The translations under genes and the position numbers were made by a program. From assembly GCA_015488565.1 (NCBI GenBank), contig WFNQ01000179.1:1-8920 (forward strand): a stretch of 8,920 bases of DNA. Direction: 5' to 3'. Source of the DNA: Thiomicrorhabdus sp. (GTDB lineage Bacteria; Pseudomonadota; Gammaproteobacteria; Thiomicrospirales; Thiomicrospiraceae). The notes under the pieces are model-generated. The model saw only the letters and a program-made list of their open reading frames with translations, had not been told where the DNA came from and did not search any database. Shown here in pieces: positions 1 to 6,190 of this stretch (position 1 is its first letter; each line of letters starts with the position of its first letter).

Positions 1-75
1 CCAAATTAAAGCTGTTGTGACTTTATTTATCTTTTTCAACTTATCTGGATAAAGGGGTTTTAGTCTTTTGGGCAT
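1..75 (-). CDS. N-terminal fragment of an unidentified basic, possibly membrane protein (cut by window edge)
   Basis: This is an open frame on the minus strand from an ATG at 75-73 that stays open for 25 codons to the window edge. The first residues are MPKRLKPLYPDKLKKINK, with seven lysines and one arginine in the first 18. The next visible residues are more apolar (VTTALIW), as expected of a cytoplasmic basic tail leading into a membrane segment. A possible ribosome-binding site AGGA lies at 89-86, 10 nt before the ATG. The gene follows aroE on the same strand after a 65-bp gap, so it may be co-transcribed with hemB-aroE or start its own unit. I do not recognise the family. The short length leaves a real chance that the frame is fortuitous. 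Confidence 0.45.
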   Translation of the reverse strand, partial: MPKRLKPLYPDKLKKINKVTTALIW

Positions 76-92
76 GCTTTAAAAGTCCTGTA

Positions 93-126
93 AGGAAGGA
101 ATGCTTCCTAAAAAAGCAGGCATTCC
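93..126 (-). repeat. Overlapping small hairpins downstream of aroE
   Basis: Two competing inverted repeats lie just past the aroE stop. GGAATGC (98-104) pairs with GCATTCC (120-126) across a 15-nt loop, and AGGAAG (93-98) pairs with CTTCCT (104-109) across 5 nt. Read on the minus strand, the larger hairpin is followed by TTCCTT rather than a clean run of T, so it is at best a weak terminator or an mRNA 3'-end stabiliser. Confidence 0.35.
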
Positions 127-140
127 GTGTTAATCATGGT

Positions 141-977
141 TTACTTGTTGATTATAGCGCGAACTGCTTCAATAACGGGTTTGGTTTTGGGACGAACTCC
201 GCGCCAAAGGTAGAACGCTTCGGCGGCTTGCCCAACCAGCATACCCAAGCCATCCATCACTTGAGCACTGGGGTGGCATTGTTTTGCCCAGTCCATAAAA
301 ATGGTGGGTTTATCGCCGTACATCATGTCGTAAACAAGGGTATTTTTTCCGACCAGTTTGCTTGATATGGGGGGGAGCTTGCCCTCTAAACTGGCCGAAG
401 TACCATTGATGATAACATCGAAAGGGGTATCAGGAATATCTTTCCAACCACTGCCAGAAATGGGAATATCGCTGTTAAACCGCTTGCCTAATACCGTTGC
501 ACGTTGTGCGGTTCGGTTGGCAATATGGACTTGTGAAGGGTGTTTTTCGAGCAGAGGTCCTAAAATACCTTGAACCGCACCGCCAGCCCCTAAAATTAAT
601 ACCGATTGATTTAGAAAAGGGCGAAGCCCGTTTTGTTCAATATCGTTTACCAACCCAATGCCATCGGTGTTATCGGCCAGAGTGCTACCATCCTCTTGAA
701 AACAAAACGTGTTAACGGCATGGGCACTTTGAGCACGTGCGGTACATTGATCGGCGTATTCAAAGGCATCGAGCTTAAAAGGCACAGTGATATTAATGCC
801 TTTATAGCCTCGGTTTTTTAAATCGGATATGGCCCAATTAAATGTAGTGCTATCGGTGTCGATACGAATGGCTTCGTACACTAACTCTTGCTGAGTTTGT
901 TCCGCAAATAAACGGTGAATTAATGGGGATTTAGAGTGGGCTATGGGGTCGCCTACAACGGCGTATTGATCCGTCAT
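141..977 (-). CDS. aroE: Shikimate dehydrogenase (NADP-dependent)
   Basis: AroE reduces 3-dehydroshikimate to shikimate with NADPH, the fourth step of the cytosolic chorismate route to aromatic amino acids. At 278 aa it has the usual length for the family. The N-terminal substrate domain shows GDPIAHSKSP (residues 9-18), with the two shikimate-binding serines at 15 and 17. NITVPFK ends in the catalytic lysine K68, and DNTDG contains the paired catalytic aspartate D105. The Rossmann part has the glycine loop GAGGA (130-134) and NRT (154-156), the usual 2'-phosphate contact of NADP. DGLGMLVGQAA (242-252) closes the active site. The start codon lies one base after the hemB stop (TAATATG) with only a weak Shine-Dalgarno, so translation is probably coupled to hemB. 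A C7 run encodes Leu-Pro-Pro near residue 201; the frame is intact. Confidence 0.96.
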   Translation of the reverse strand: MTDQYAVVGDPIAHSKSPLIHRLFAEQTQQELVYEAIRIDTDSTTFNWAISDLKNRGYKGINITVPFKLDAFEYADQCTARAQSAHAVNTFCFQEDGSTLADNTDGIGLVNDIEQNGLRPFLNQSVLILGAGGAVQGILGPLLEKHPSQVHIANRTAQRATVLGKRFNSDIPISGSGWKDIPDTPFDVIINGTSASLEGKLPPISSKLVGKNTLVYDMMYGDKPTIFMDWAKQCHPSAQVMDGLGMLVGQAAEAFYLWRGVRPKTKPVIEAVRAIINK

Positions 978-978
978 A

Positions 979-1980
979 TTATTGTTCTTTTAACCAAATC
1001 GCAGCGAGTTTGGCGTAGTAGGTTAAGATACCATCTGCGCCCGCACGTTTACAGCTTAACAGGGTTTCGAGCACCACCGCTTTTTCATCAATCCAGCCAT
1101 TTAAGGCGGCCGCTTTGAGCATGGCGTATTCACCACTTACATGGTAAACATAGGTGGGTGCTTTATATTCGTTTTTAATGTCTCGTACAATATCTAAATA
1201 AGGAATACCAGGCTTGACCATCACCATATCTGCGCCTTCGTTTAAGTCTAATCGAACTTCGTGCAGGGCTTCGTTACGATTGGCGGGATCCATTTGGTAG
1301 GTCTCCTTTCCGCCTTTACCCAAGTTGCTGGCAGAGCCAACGGCATCACGGAAGGGGCCATAATAGGCCGAAGCATATTTGGCGGAGTAGGCGATGATAC
1401 GGGTATTAACAAAGCCGTGGTCTTCCAGCATTTCTCTGATTTCAATAATACGTCCGTCCATCATGTCTGAAGGGCCCACCACATCGGCGCCCGCTTCGGC
1501 ATGAGATAGAGCCTGTTTCATGAGAGCATCAATCGTGTCATCATTAAGTACATAGCCGTTTTCATCAATAATGCCATCTTGTCCGTGAGTGGTAAATGGG
1601 TCTAATGCCACATCGGTCATGACACCCAGCTCTGGGCAAGCTTCTTTAATGGCTCGAACGGCACGTTGCGCCAACCCTTCTGGGTTATAGGCTTCACAGG
1701 CATCCAGTGTTTTAATTTCGCTAGGTGTCACAGGGAACAGGGCAATCATTGGAATGCCCAGCGCTTGAATCTCTTTGGCTTCAGCAACCAATAAGTCAAT
1801 GCTTAAACGTTCAACGCCTGGCATTGAACTCACCGTCTCACGTTGGTTTTTACCTTCAATCACAAACAGCGGTAAAATTAAGTCGTTAGTTGTAAGCGTA
1901 TTTTCACGCATTAAGCGACGGGAAAATTCGTCTTTACGCATGCGACGCATACGAGTGATGGGGTATTGACGATCTAGCAT
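979..1980 (-). CDS. hemB: Delta-aminolevulinic acid dehydratase (porphobilinogen synthase), Mg-type
   Basis: HemB condenses two 5-aminolevulinate molecules to porphobilinogen, the first common step of haem and sirohaem synthesis in the cytosol. The 333-aa length is typical. The two Schiff-base lysines are visible: K201 in YSAKYASAYYGPFR and K256 in MVMVKPGIPYLD. The metal-site segment reads DVALDPFTTHGQDGI (residues 123-137). It has aspartates where zinc enzymes such as that of E. coli carry a cysteine cluster, so this belongs to the magnesium/potassium class known from Pseudomonas. The start is an ATG with AAAGG (1994-1990) 9 nt upstream. It is the first gene of a hemB-aroE unit transcribed away from soxCD. 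Haem supply is relevant to the cytochrome SoxD next door, but hemB is a housekeeping gene and adjacency does not prove co-regulation. Confidence 0.97.
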   Translation of the reverse strand: MLDRQYPITRMRRMRKDEFSRRLMRENTLTTNDLILPLFVIEGKNQRETVSSMPGVERLSIDLLVAEAKEIQALGIPMIALFPVTPSEIKTLDACEAYNPEGLAQRAVRAIKEACPELGVMTDVALDPFTTHGQDGIIDENGYVLNDDTIDALMKQALSHAEAGADVVGPSDMMDGRIIEIREMLEDHGFVNTRIIAYSAKYASAYYGPFRDAVGSASNLGKGGKETYQMDPANRNEALHEVRLDLNEGADMVMVKPGIPYLDIVRDIKNEYKAPTYVYHVSGEYAMLKAAALNGWIDEKAVVLETLLSCKRAGADGILTYYAKLAAIWLKEQ

Positions 1981-1989
1981 GGAGAAAAG

Positions 1990-2068
1990 CCTTTAGGAGT
2001 CATATAAAAGATTATTTTCAAATGATACCACTCCTAATGGATAAAAATAAAGAACAAGGGGGAGTGAT
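1990..2068 (-). promoter_or_regulatory. hemB leader with two mutually exclusive 8-bp pairings
   Basis: On the minus strand, in 5'-to-3' order, there are three segments: A, ATCACTCC (2068-2061); B, TTAGGAGTGGT (2037-2027); and C, ACTCCTAA (2000-1993). A pairs with GGAGTGGT of B over 8 bp with one U-G wobble. C pairs perfectly with TTAGGAGT of B over 8 bp, with a 29-nt loop. Both use 2034-2030, so they cannot form together. C overlaps the first bases of the hemB ribosome-binding site AAAGG (1994-1990), so the B:C stem could hinder initiation and A:B could release it. The function is inferred from geometry only. Confidence 0.35.
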
Positions 2069-2075
2069 TAGAGCC

Positions 2076-2104
2076 ATTATAGCTTCAAGCTGGTAAAGAA
2101 CCTA
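2076..2104 (-). promoter_or_regulatory. Candidate hemB promoter
   Basis: A perfect -10 hexamer TATAAT lies on the minus strand at 2081-2076, about 95 bp before the hemB start. It abuts an 11-bp interrupted palindrome, AGCTTCAAGCT (2081-2091). The hexamer at the -35 spacing is TAGGTT (2104-2099, 17-nt spacer), which matches the sigma-70 consensus poorly. The -35 side is therefore doubtful, or an activator may help. A start near 2069 would give the leader described above. Confidence 0.4.
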
Positions 2105-2208
2105 CCATATGATGTGTTTAACCTTGTTTTGGGGTGAAGAGATAGAATGTACTGTGCTAACTATAAAAAAATTATATAAGAAAATGCTAATTTTTAGTGC
2201 GCTTTAGC

Positions 2209-2238
2209 TTGAACTTGCTTCACGTTAACGTTTATGAT
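2209..2238 (+). promoter_or_regulatory. Candidate soxCD promoter with palindromic operator in the spacer
   Basis: TTGAAC (2209-2214) and TATGAT (2233-2238) are separated by 18 nt and match the sigma-70 boxes at 4/6 and 5/6 positions. The spacer contains a perfect 10-bp palindrome, ACGTTAACGT (2222-2231), between the two boxes, where a dimeric repressor would block RNA polymerase. Transcription would start near 2245, leaving a leader of about 47 nt. The strong ribosome-binding site AAGGGGAG (2278-2285) lies 6 nt before the soxC ATG. The rest of the 311-bp gap holds the hemB signals and an AT-rich stretch (2161-2185); I see no gene in it. Confidence 0.5.
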
Positions 2239-2291
2239 TGGAGGTCACTGAATCGTGTAGCAAAGTAAGATCACTTAAAGGGGAGCAATAA

Positions 2292-3647
2292 ATGACAGAT
2301 AAAATGGAAGAGAAGGTTGCGCTGCAAACAGATGCCAGTCGTAACCAAGGTCGTCGTGCTTTTTTAAAAGGCAGTGCGGCCGTCGCGGGGGGCGTGATGT
2401 TTACACAAGCTGCTCACGCTTCGAGCGGGTTTGATCCTAAAAAAGCCGTTGCTCCTTATGCAGGAAAAGCTGAATTAACAGAAGTCTTGCAAGATGGTGC
2501 CGCACGAAAATCACTTGGCTTTGGGGTAAGAAAGTACCCTTATGGAATGCCATCCCCGTTTGAAAAAGAGGTGCAACGTCGAACATTAGAGTGGCTAACT
2601 CCTGATTCAATGGCCTCGATTACCATGTCCCCTATTCATCAGTTGCACGGAATTATTACACCAAACGGTTTACACTTTGAGCGTTTTCATGGGGGAGTGC
2701 CGACCATTAATCCAGACGATCACCGTTTAGTAATTCATGGTTTGGTAGAACGTCCTTTGATTTTTACTATGGATGATTTGAAACGCTTTCCTTCTATTTC
2801 ACGAATTCATTTCGTGGAATGTCCGGCAAATGGTGCGCTGGAGTGGAAAGGAATTCAATTAAACTCAGTGCAATGGACGCATGGAATGATGTCCTGTGTA
2901 GAATACACAGGGGTTCGTTTATCCGACCTATTAAAAGAAGCTGGCATTAAGCCAGAAGGAAAATGGATTATTCCAGAAGGTGCGGATGCATCCGGTATGT
3001 CACGTTCTCTGCCTGTTGAGCTGGCGATGGATGATTGTTTTATTGCTTATGCCCAAAATGGTGAGGCGTTACGCCGTGAGCAGGGTTATCCCATTCGCTT
3101 AGTGGTGCCAGGTTGTGAAGCCAATATGTGGGTGAAGTATTTACGCCGTATTATGGTGCATGATGTGCCCTTACAACATCGTGAAGAAACATCAAAATAT
3201 ACCGAATTAATGCCTGATGGAACAGCGCAGCGATTCTCTTGGTACATGGAAGCAAACTCCGTTATTACTTACCCTTCTCCCGACTTTAAAATGCAAGGCC
3301 CTGGAAAATATTATGTACGAGGATTGGCGTGGTCGGGTCGTGGTAAGGTTGCGCATGTGGATGTTTCGACCGATGGAGGAAAAAATTGGAAAGAAGCACA
3401 CTTTACCTCGGTGGTCTTGGATAAGGCATGGACGCGTTTTGAACTTGAATGGGATTGGGATGGTTCAGAAGCCTTCTTAATGAGTCGTGTAACGGATGAA
3501 ACAGGTTATGTGCAACCTCCAATGCCTCAAATGCGAAAATTAGAGGGAACAAATAATGTCTATCATCGTACCGCGATGGTAACGTGGCGTGTTCATGCTT
3601 GGGAAGATGGAAAAAGTGGAGGCTTGATCGAAAATGTACAATACTAA
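2292..3647 (+). CDS. soxC: Sulfane dehydrogenase molybdenum subunit SoxC
   Basis: SoxC is the molybdopterin subunit of periplasmic SoxCD, which oxidises the sulfane sulfur carried on the SoxYZ cysteine during thiosulfate oxidation. It belongs to the sulfite oxidase family. The N-terminus has a twin-arginine signal, GRRAFLKGSAAVAGG (residues 20-34), with a likely cut after AHA (41-43); this fits export of the folded enzyme with its cofactor. The molybdenum-ligating cysteine is C177 in HFVECPANGALEWKG. Further family blocks are THGMMSCVEYTGV (196-208), EGADASGMSRSLP (229-241), REQGYPIRLVVPG (262-274), MWVKYLRRI (279-287) and HREETSKYTELMPDG (296-310). The C-terminal dimerisation domain includes LAWSGRGKV and RVTDETGYVQP (399-409). 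The 451-aa length fits SoxC. Its last 14 bases overlap soxD. SoxC is favoured over sulfite dehydrogenase SorA because of these blocks and the SoxD partner. Confidence 0.95.
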   Translation: MTDKMEEKVALQTDASRNQGRRAFLKGSAAVAGGVMFTQAAHASSGFDPKKAVAPYAGKAELTEVLQDGAARKSLGFGVRKYPYGMPSPFEKEVQRRTLEWLTPDSMASITMSPIHQLHGIITPNGLHFERFHGGVPTINPDDHRLVIHGLVERPLIFTMDDLKRFPSISRIHFVECPANGALEWKGIQLNSVQWTHGMMSCVEYTGVRLSDLLKEAGIKPEGKWIIPEGADASGMSRSLPVELAMDDCFIAYAQNGEALRREQGYPIRLVVPGCEANMWVKYLRRIMVHDVPLQHREETSKYTELMPDGTAQRFSWYMEANSVITYPSPDFKMQGPGKYYVRGLAWSGRGKVAHVDVSTDGGKNWKEAHFTSVVLDKAWTRFELEWDWDGSEAFLMSRVTDETGYVQPPMPQMRKLEGTNNVYHRTAMVTWRVHAWEDGKSGGLIENVQY

Positions 3648-4707
3648 TAAAACGATTGTTGCAGTTTCGGTTGCAGCGTTATTGACAGGGTCGGCATTTG
3701 CAATGTCGGAAAATTCAAATGGTAATGCGGAAGTTAGCGCAAAAATTGATGGTAAGTACGCTTCGAATTACGCTGAAATTATTAAAAATGCCGATGGTAA
3801 ATACCTAGATAAAGCGGTGATTGAAGCGATTTTAGGAGAAGAGGCGACACATGGTCGTAATGGAATGGTAGGGAAATTAGACCCTGCAAATCCGTATTCC
3901 TTTGAAGTCGATGACAGCATTGATGGTGGAAATCACGGAAACGCACAGTGTAAAATTCCTAAGGCGTTTGTTGAAGTGCATGAAAGTGCCGCAAAAAATT
4001 ACTTTGATGATGACCGGTTTGTCGCGCGTGGTTTTGGGACACCGATTGCTGAAACGGCTTTAGAAAAGTGGAATATTTCGGTGGACGGTGATGGAAAAGG
4101 GTTGCCCGATCCATCCGTAGGGATGACCATTGAAGAGGGAGGTCAAATTTACGTTCAATTTTGTGCCATGTGTCATGGTGAGTTTGGTGAAGGCGCAAAA
4201 GGGTATTTGGCTTTAGCGGTTGAAGAAGATTTAGTCACCTCTAGTTTTACTGATCCAGCCCCGATGAAGTCAGTCGGTAACTATTGGCCTTATGCTGTAA
4301 CGTTGTTTGATTATATTCGTCGTACCATGCCTTTTTGGACGCCTAATGCACCCTATATTGGTGACGCAGGTTACTTGGGTATGGCAGGCTATATTTTACA
4401 GTCTAATTACTTAGTCATGGATGATGAGGGAACAGAGTTAGAAGATGATACCTTCTTTAACTCTGAAGTCTTAATGAAGGTGAATAAATATATGCCAAAC
4501 CAAGGGAATTGGTTTTGTGATCATCGACCGGTTATTCATAATGCACGTTGTATGACTAACTGCCCAGACGATCAGGTAGGTTGGGATGGTACGGGAGATC
4601 CTACTCAGTATCGTCAAGCACGTAAATTGCCTGATGGTACACCACAATATAATGTTCCGCAGCGCTTGCATGAAGATAAACCAGGTGTCGGTCATGCTGG
4701 CATGTAA
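3634..4707 (+). CDS. soxD: Sulfane dehydrogenase cytochrome c subunit SoxD, single haem
   Basis: SoxD takes electrons from the SoxC molybdenum centre and passes them to the respiratory chain in the periplasm. A Sec signal, residues 1-23 (hydrophobic core IVAVSVAALLTGSAFA), ends at A23. The haem-attachment motif CAMCH (177-181) is followed by GEFGEGAKG, and a likely distal ligand is M232 in YIRRTMPFW. VGNYWPYAVTLFDYIRR (214-230) is a typical SoxD block. Only one CxxCH occurs in 357 aa, whereas the Paracoccus protein is described as dihaem. About 130 residues after the signal lack a haem motif. Four further cysteines are at 106, 295, 306 and 310, the last two in RCMTNC. The start overlaps soxC by 14 bp, with GGAGG (3618-3622) 11 nt upstream, so the two subunits are translationally coupled. 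Confidence 0.93.
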   Translation: MYNTNKTIVAVSVAALLTGSAFAMSENSNGNAEVSAKIDGKYASNYAEIIKNADGKYLDKAVIEAILGEEATHGRNGMVGKLDPANPYSFEVDDSIDGGNHGNAQCKIPKAFVEVHESAAKNYFDDDRFVARGFGTPIAETALEKWNISVDGDGKGLPDPSVGMTIEEGGQIYVQFCAMCHGEFGEGAKGYLALAVEEDLVTSSFTDPAPMKSVGNYWPYAVTLFDYIRRTMPFWTPNAPYIGDAGYLGMAGYILQSNYLVMDDEGTELEDDTFFNSEVLMKVNKYMPNQGNWFCDHRPVIHNARCMTNCPDDQVGWDGTGDPTQYRQARKLPDGTPQYNVPQRLHEDKPGVGHAGM

Positions 4708-4760
4708 TGTTCTAACAATGTAGCGATTTAACTTACCCTTGAAGTCTGCATATTTGAACC

Positions 4761-4791
4761 AAAAAGCCCACTTTTTTAAGTGGGTTTTTTT
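4761..4791 (+). terminator. Intrinsic terminator after soxD
   Basis: CCCACTT (4767-4773) and AAGTGGG (4778-4784) form a perfect 7-bp stem with a TTTT loop, followed by seven T (4785-4791). Five A (4761-4765) precede the stem and can extend it, so it could also work on the minus strand. It lies 53 bp past the soxD stop and separates soxCD from the moa unit. Confidence 0.9.
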
Positions 4792-4809
4792 GTTTAAAAT
4801 GATGGATGT

Positions 4810-4838
4810 TTGACTGTTAAATAATTGAATTCTAATAT
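4810..4838 (+). promoter_or_regulatory. Candidate promoter(s) of the moaA operon
   Basis: TTGACT (4810-4815) and TAATAT (4833-4838) with a 17-nt spacer give a good sigma-70 match, predicting a start near 4845. A second overlapping pair is TTGAAT (4825-4830) with TAAAAT (4849-4854) and an 18-nt spacer, predicting a start near 4861. Both lie between the soxD terminator and moaA. They leave an untranslated leader of roughly 70-85 nt that contains the hairpin described separately. Confidence 0.55.
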
Positions 4839-4888
4839 GTTTTTGGTGTAAAATTGAATCTTCCCTTAGAATAGCTTTGTGTTTAGTT

Positions 4889-4928
4889 CTCGGACAGGCT
4901 TCTAGGGGGGTAACTTTTTGGTGAGGCC
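4889..4928 (+). promoter_or_regulatory. Structured moaA leader covering the ribosome-binding site; possible Moco-riboswitch relative
   Basis: GGCUUC (4897-4902) pairs with GAGGCC (4923-4928) over 6 bp, with one U-G pair. Above a 2-nt bulge, 4903-4909 pairs with 4914-4920 over 7 bp, including five G-U pairs, capped by a GUAA (GNRA) tetraloop at 4910-4913. The helix ends exactly at the moaA ATG. It contains the likely Shine-Dalgarno GGUGA (4920-4924), so folding would block initiation. CTCGGACAGGC (4889-4899) forms the 5' flank. Moco-sensing riboswitches upstream of moaA are known in gammaproteobacteria and contain a GNRA-capped helix. I could not fit the complete motif from memory, so membership is unproven. 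Confidence 0.5.
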
Positions 4929-5930
4929 ATGCGAACATCTTTAATAGATCCTTTTAATCGAAAAATAGAATATGTACGGGTCTCGGTAACGGATAAGTGC
5001 AACTATCGTTGTGATTATTGTATGCCCGAACAAGGTGTTCATCCAGAAGGACGGCATACCGAGTACCTCTCTTATGACGAACTTGCTCGCATTATTAAAG
5101 CCTTCGTCAATCTTGGCGTCGCCAAAATTCGGTTAACAGGCGGCGAGCCGTTAGTGCGAAAAAATTTAGCCACACTGGTGGAGCGTATTCATGCCTTTGA
5201 AGGATTAGAAGATATTTCACTTTCAACCAATGCACACCATTTAGAGCGAGAGGTAGAAGCACTTAAAAAAGCAGGTGTTAGTCGAGTGAATGTTTCCATT
5301 GACTCCTTAAAACCAAAGCGTTTTAACTTAATCACTCGTGGTGGTGACTTGGTGAAAGTATTGGCAGGAGTGGATAAAGCTCTTGAGGTAGGATTGACTC
5401 CCGTTAAATTTAATATGGTCGTGATGAAAGGTACAAATGACGATGAAATTGAAGCCATGGTCGATTATGGTTTAGCCAAAGGGGTGGAGGTGCGTTTTAT
5501 TGAAACTATGCCCATTGGACCCGCGGGCGTGAGCATGATGGATCAACACTACTCCGCAGACAAAATTTTAAAGCGCATTCAACAGCATGTGGGTACAGAT
5601 TTAATTCCCTCTACTGGAAAAACCCACGATGGCCCGTCTAAAAACTTTAAAATTGCAGGAACCAATACCCGTATTGGCGTTATTTCAGCCGTTTCACAAC
5701 ATTTTTGTGAAAGCTGTAATCGAGTGCGTTTAACCGCCAAGGGCATTTTAGCTCTTTGCTTAGGGCAAGAAGATTCGGTAGATTTACGGACGCCTCTTCG
5801 TGAGGGTATTAGCGATGAAGCGCTTGAACAATTGATTATCGACGCCATTCGTAAAAAACCAGAACGTCACTTTTTTACTGAAAATGTGCATAATATTGAG
5901 TTTAGACAAATGGTTGAGCTAGGAGGTTAA
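4929..5930 (+). CDS. moaA: GTP 3',8-cyclase (molybdenum cofactor biosynthesis protein A)
   Basis: MoaA is a radical S-adenosylmethionine enzyme that rearranges GTP to 3',8-cyclo-7,8-dihydro-GTP, the first step of molybdenum cofactor synthesis in the cytosol. The radical-SAM cluster motif CNYRCDYC supplies C24, C28 and C31. RLTGGEPLVR (68-77) is the SAM-binding glycine motif. The second, GTP-binding cluster is at C260, C263 and C277 within CESCNRVRLTAKG and the following ALCLG. The protein ends in Gly-Gly, the conserved MoaA tail needed for activity. The 333-aa length is normal, and the N-terminus LIDPFNRKIEYVRVSVTDKC fits the family, supporting the ATG at 4929. It opens the moaA-moaD-moaE-moeA unit behind its own promoter and structured leader. 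The codons for the final Gly-Gly also carry the moaD ribosome-binding site. Confidence 0.97.
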   Translation: MRTSLIDPFNRKIEYVRVSVTDKCNYRCDYCMPEQGVHPEGRHTEYLSYDELARIIKAFVNLGVAKIRLTGGEPLVRKNLATLVERIHAFEGLEDISLSTNAHHLEREVEALKKAGVSRVNVSIDSLKPKRFNLITRGGDLVKVLAGVDKALEVGLTPVKFNMVVMKGTNDDEIEAMVDYGLAKGVEVRFIETMPIGPAGVSMMDQHYSADKILKRIQQHVGTDLIPSTGKTHDGPSKNFKIAGTNTRIGVISAVSQHFCESCNRVRLTAKGILALCLGQEDSVDLRTPLREGISDEALEQLIIDAIRKKPERHFFTENVHNIEFRQMVELGG

Positions 5931-5931
5931 T

Positions 5932-6180
5932 GTGATTCAAATACTATATTTCGCCAATTTTAGAGAGTTATTAGGGCAATCAGAAGAAAAGATACCATCA
6001 ACACACGCGACCGTATCCGATTTATTGGTGGAGCTTGCCGCTCGTGGTGGAGATTGGAAGCGCGCTTTAACAGAGAATACTCAATTGCAAATTGCCGTAA
6101 ATCACAACATTGCTTCACGTGAAACGCCCATTAAAGCGGGAGATGAGATCGCTTTTTTCCCCCCCGTGACAGGGGGATAG
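5932..6180 (+). CDS. moaD: Molybdopterin synthase small (sulfur carrier) subunit
   Basis: MoaD is a ubiquitin-fold sulfur carrier. Its C-terminal glycine is adenylated by MoeB and converted to a thiocarboxylate, which MoaE uses to make the dithiolene of molybdopterin. The 82-aa protein matches the family length. It starts MIQILYFANFRELLGQ and ends in the diagnostic PPVTGG. The start is GTG at 5932, one base after the moaA stop, with a consensus AGGAGG (5921-5926) 5 nt before it. There is no in-frame ATG nearby, and this start gives the standard N-terminus. The last codons form a C-rich/G-rich hairpin followed by T7, described separately. MoeB, its activating enzyme, is not in the window. Confidence 0.94.
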   Translation: MIQILYFANFRELLGQSEEKIPSTHATVSDLLVELAARGGDWKRALTENTQLQIAVNHNIASRETPIKAGDEIAFFPPVTGG

Positions 6181-6187
6181 TTTTTTT
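6159..6187 (+). terminator. Terminator-like hairpin at the moaD/moaE junction
   Basis: CCCCC (6161-6165, part of a C7 run starting at 6159) can pair with GGGGG (6172-6176) across the loop GTGACA. After ATAG come seven T (6181-6187). This has the form of an intrinsic terminator, but it overlaps the last codons and stop of moaD and lies only 4-14 bases before the moaE ATG. Ribosomes finishing moaD would cover it, so any termination would depend on translation. A chance origin from the Pro-Pro and Gly-Gly codons is possible. Confidence 0.35.
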
Positions 6188-6190
6188 ATA

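Noticed and set aside
2109..2207. A 32-residue plus-strand frame (ATG ATG start) in the hemB-soxC gap.
   Set aside because: No convincing ribosome-binding site and an AT-rich, unremarkable product. It ends before the soxC promoter boxes, so it is probably chance.
2292..3647. Alternative reading of soxC as sulfite dehydrogenase SorA.
   Set aside because: The conserved blocks and the following SoxD-type cytochrome fit SoxC; SorA proteins pair with a small SorB cytochrome.
4471..4938. A 155-codon open frame on the minus strand covering the soxD 3' end and the gap before moaA.
   Set aside because: It runs antisense through the well-supported soxD end, the terminator and the moaA promoter, its product has no recognisable domain, and it reads as a shadow frame.
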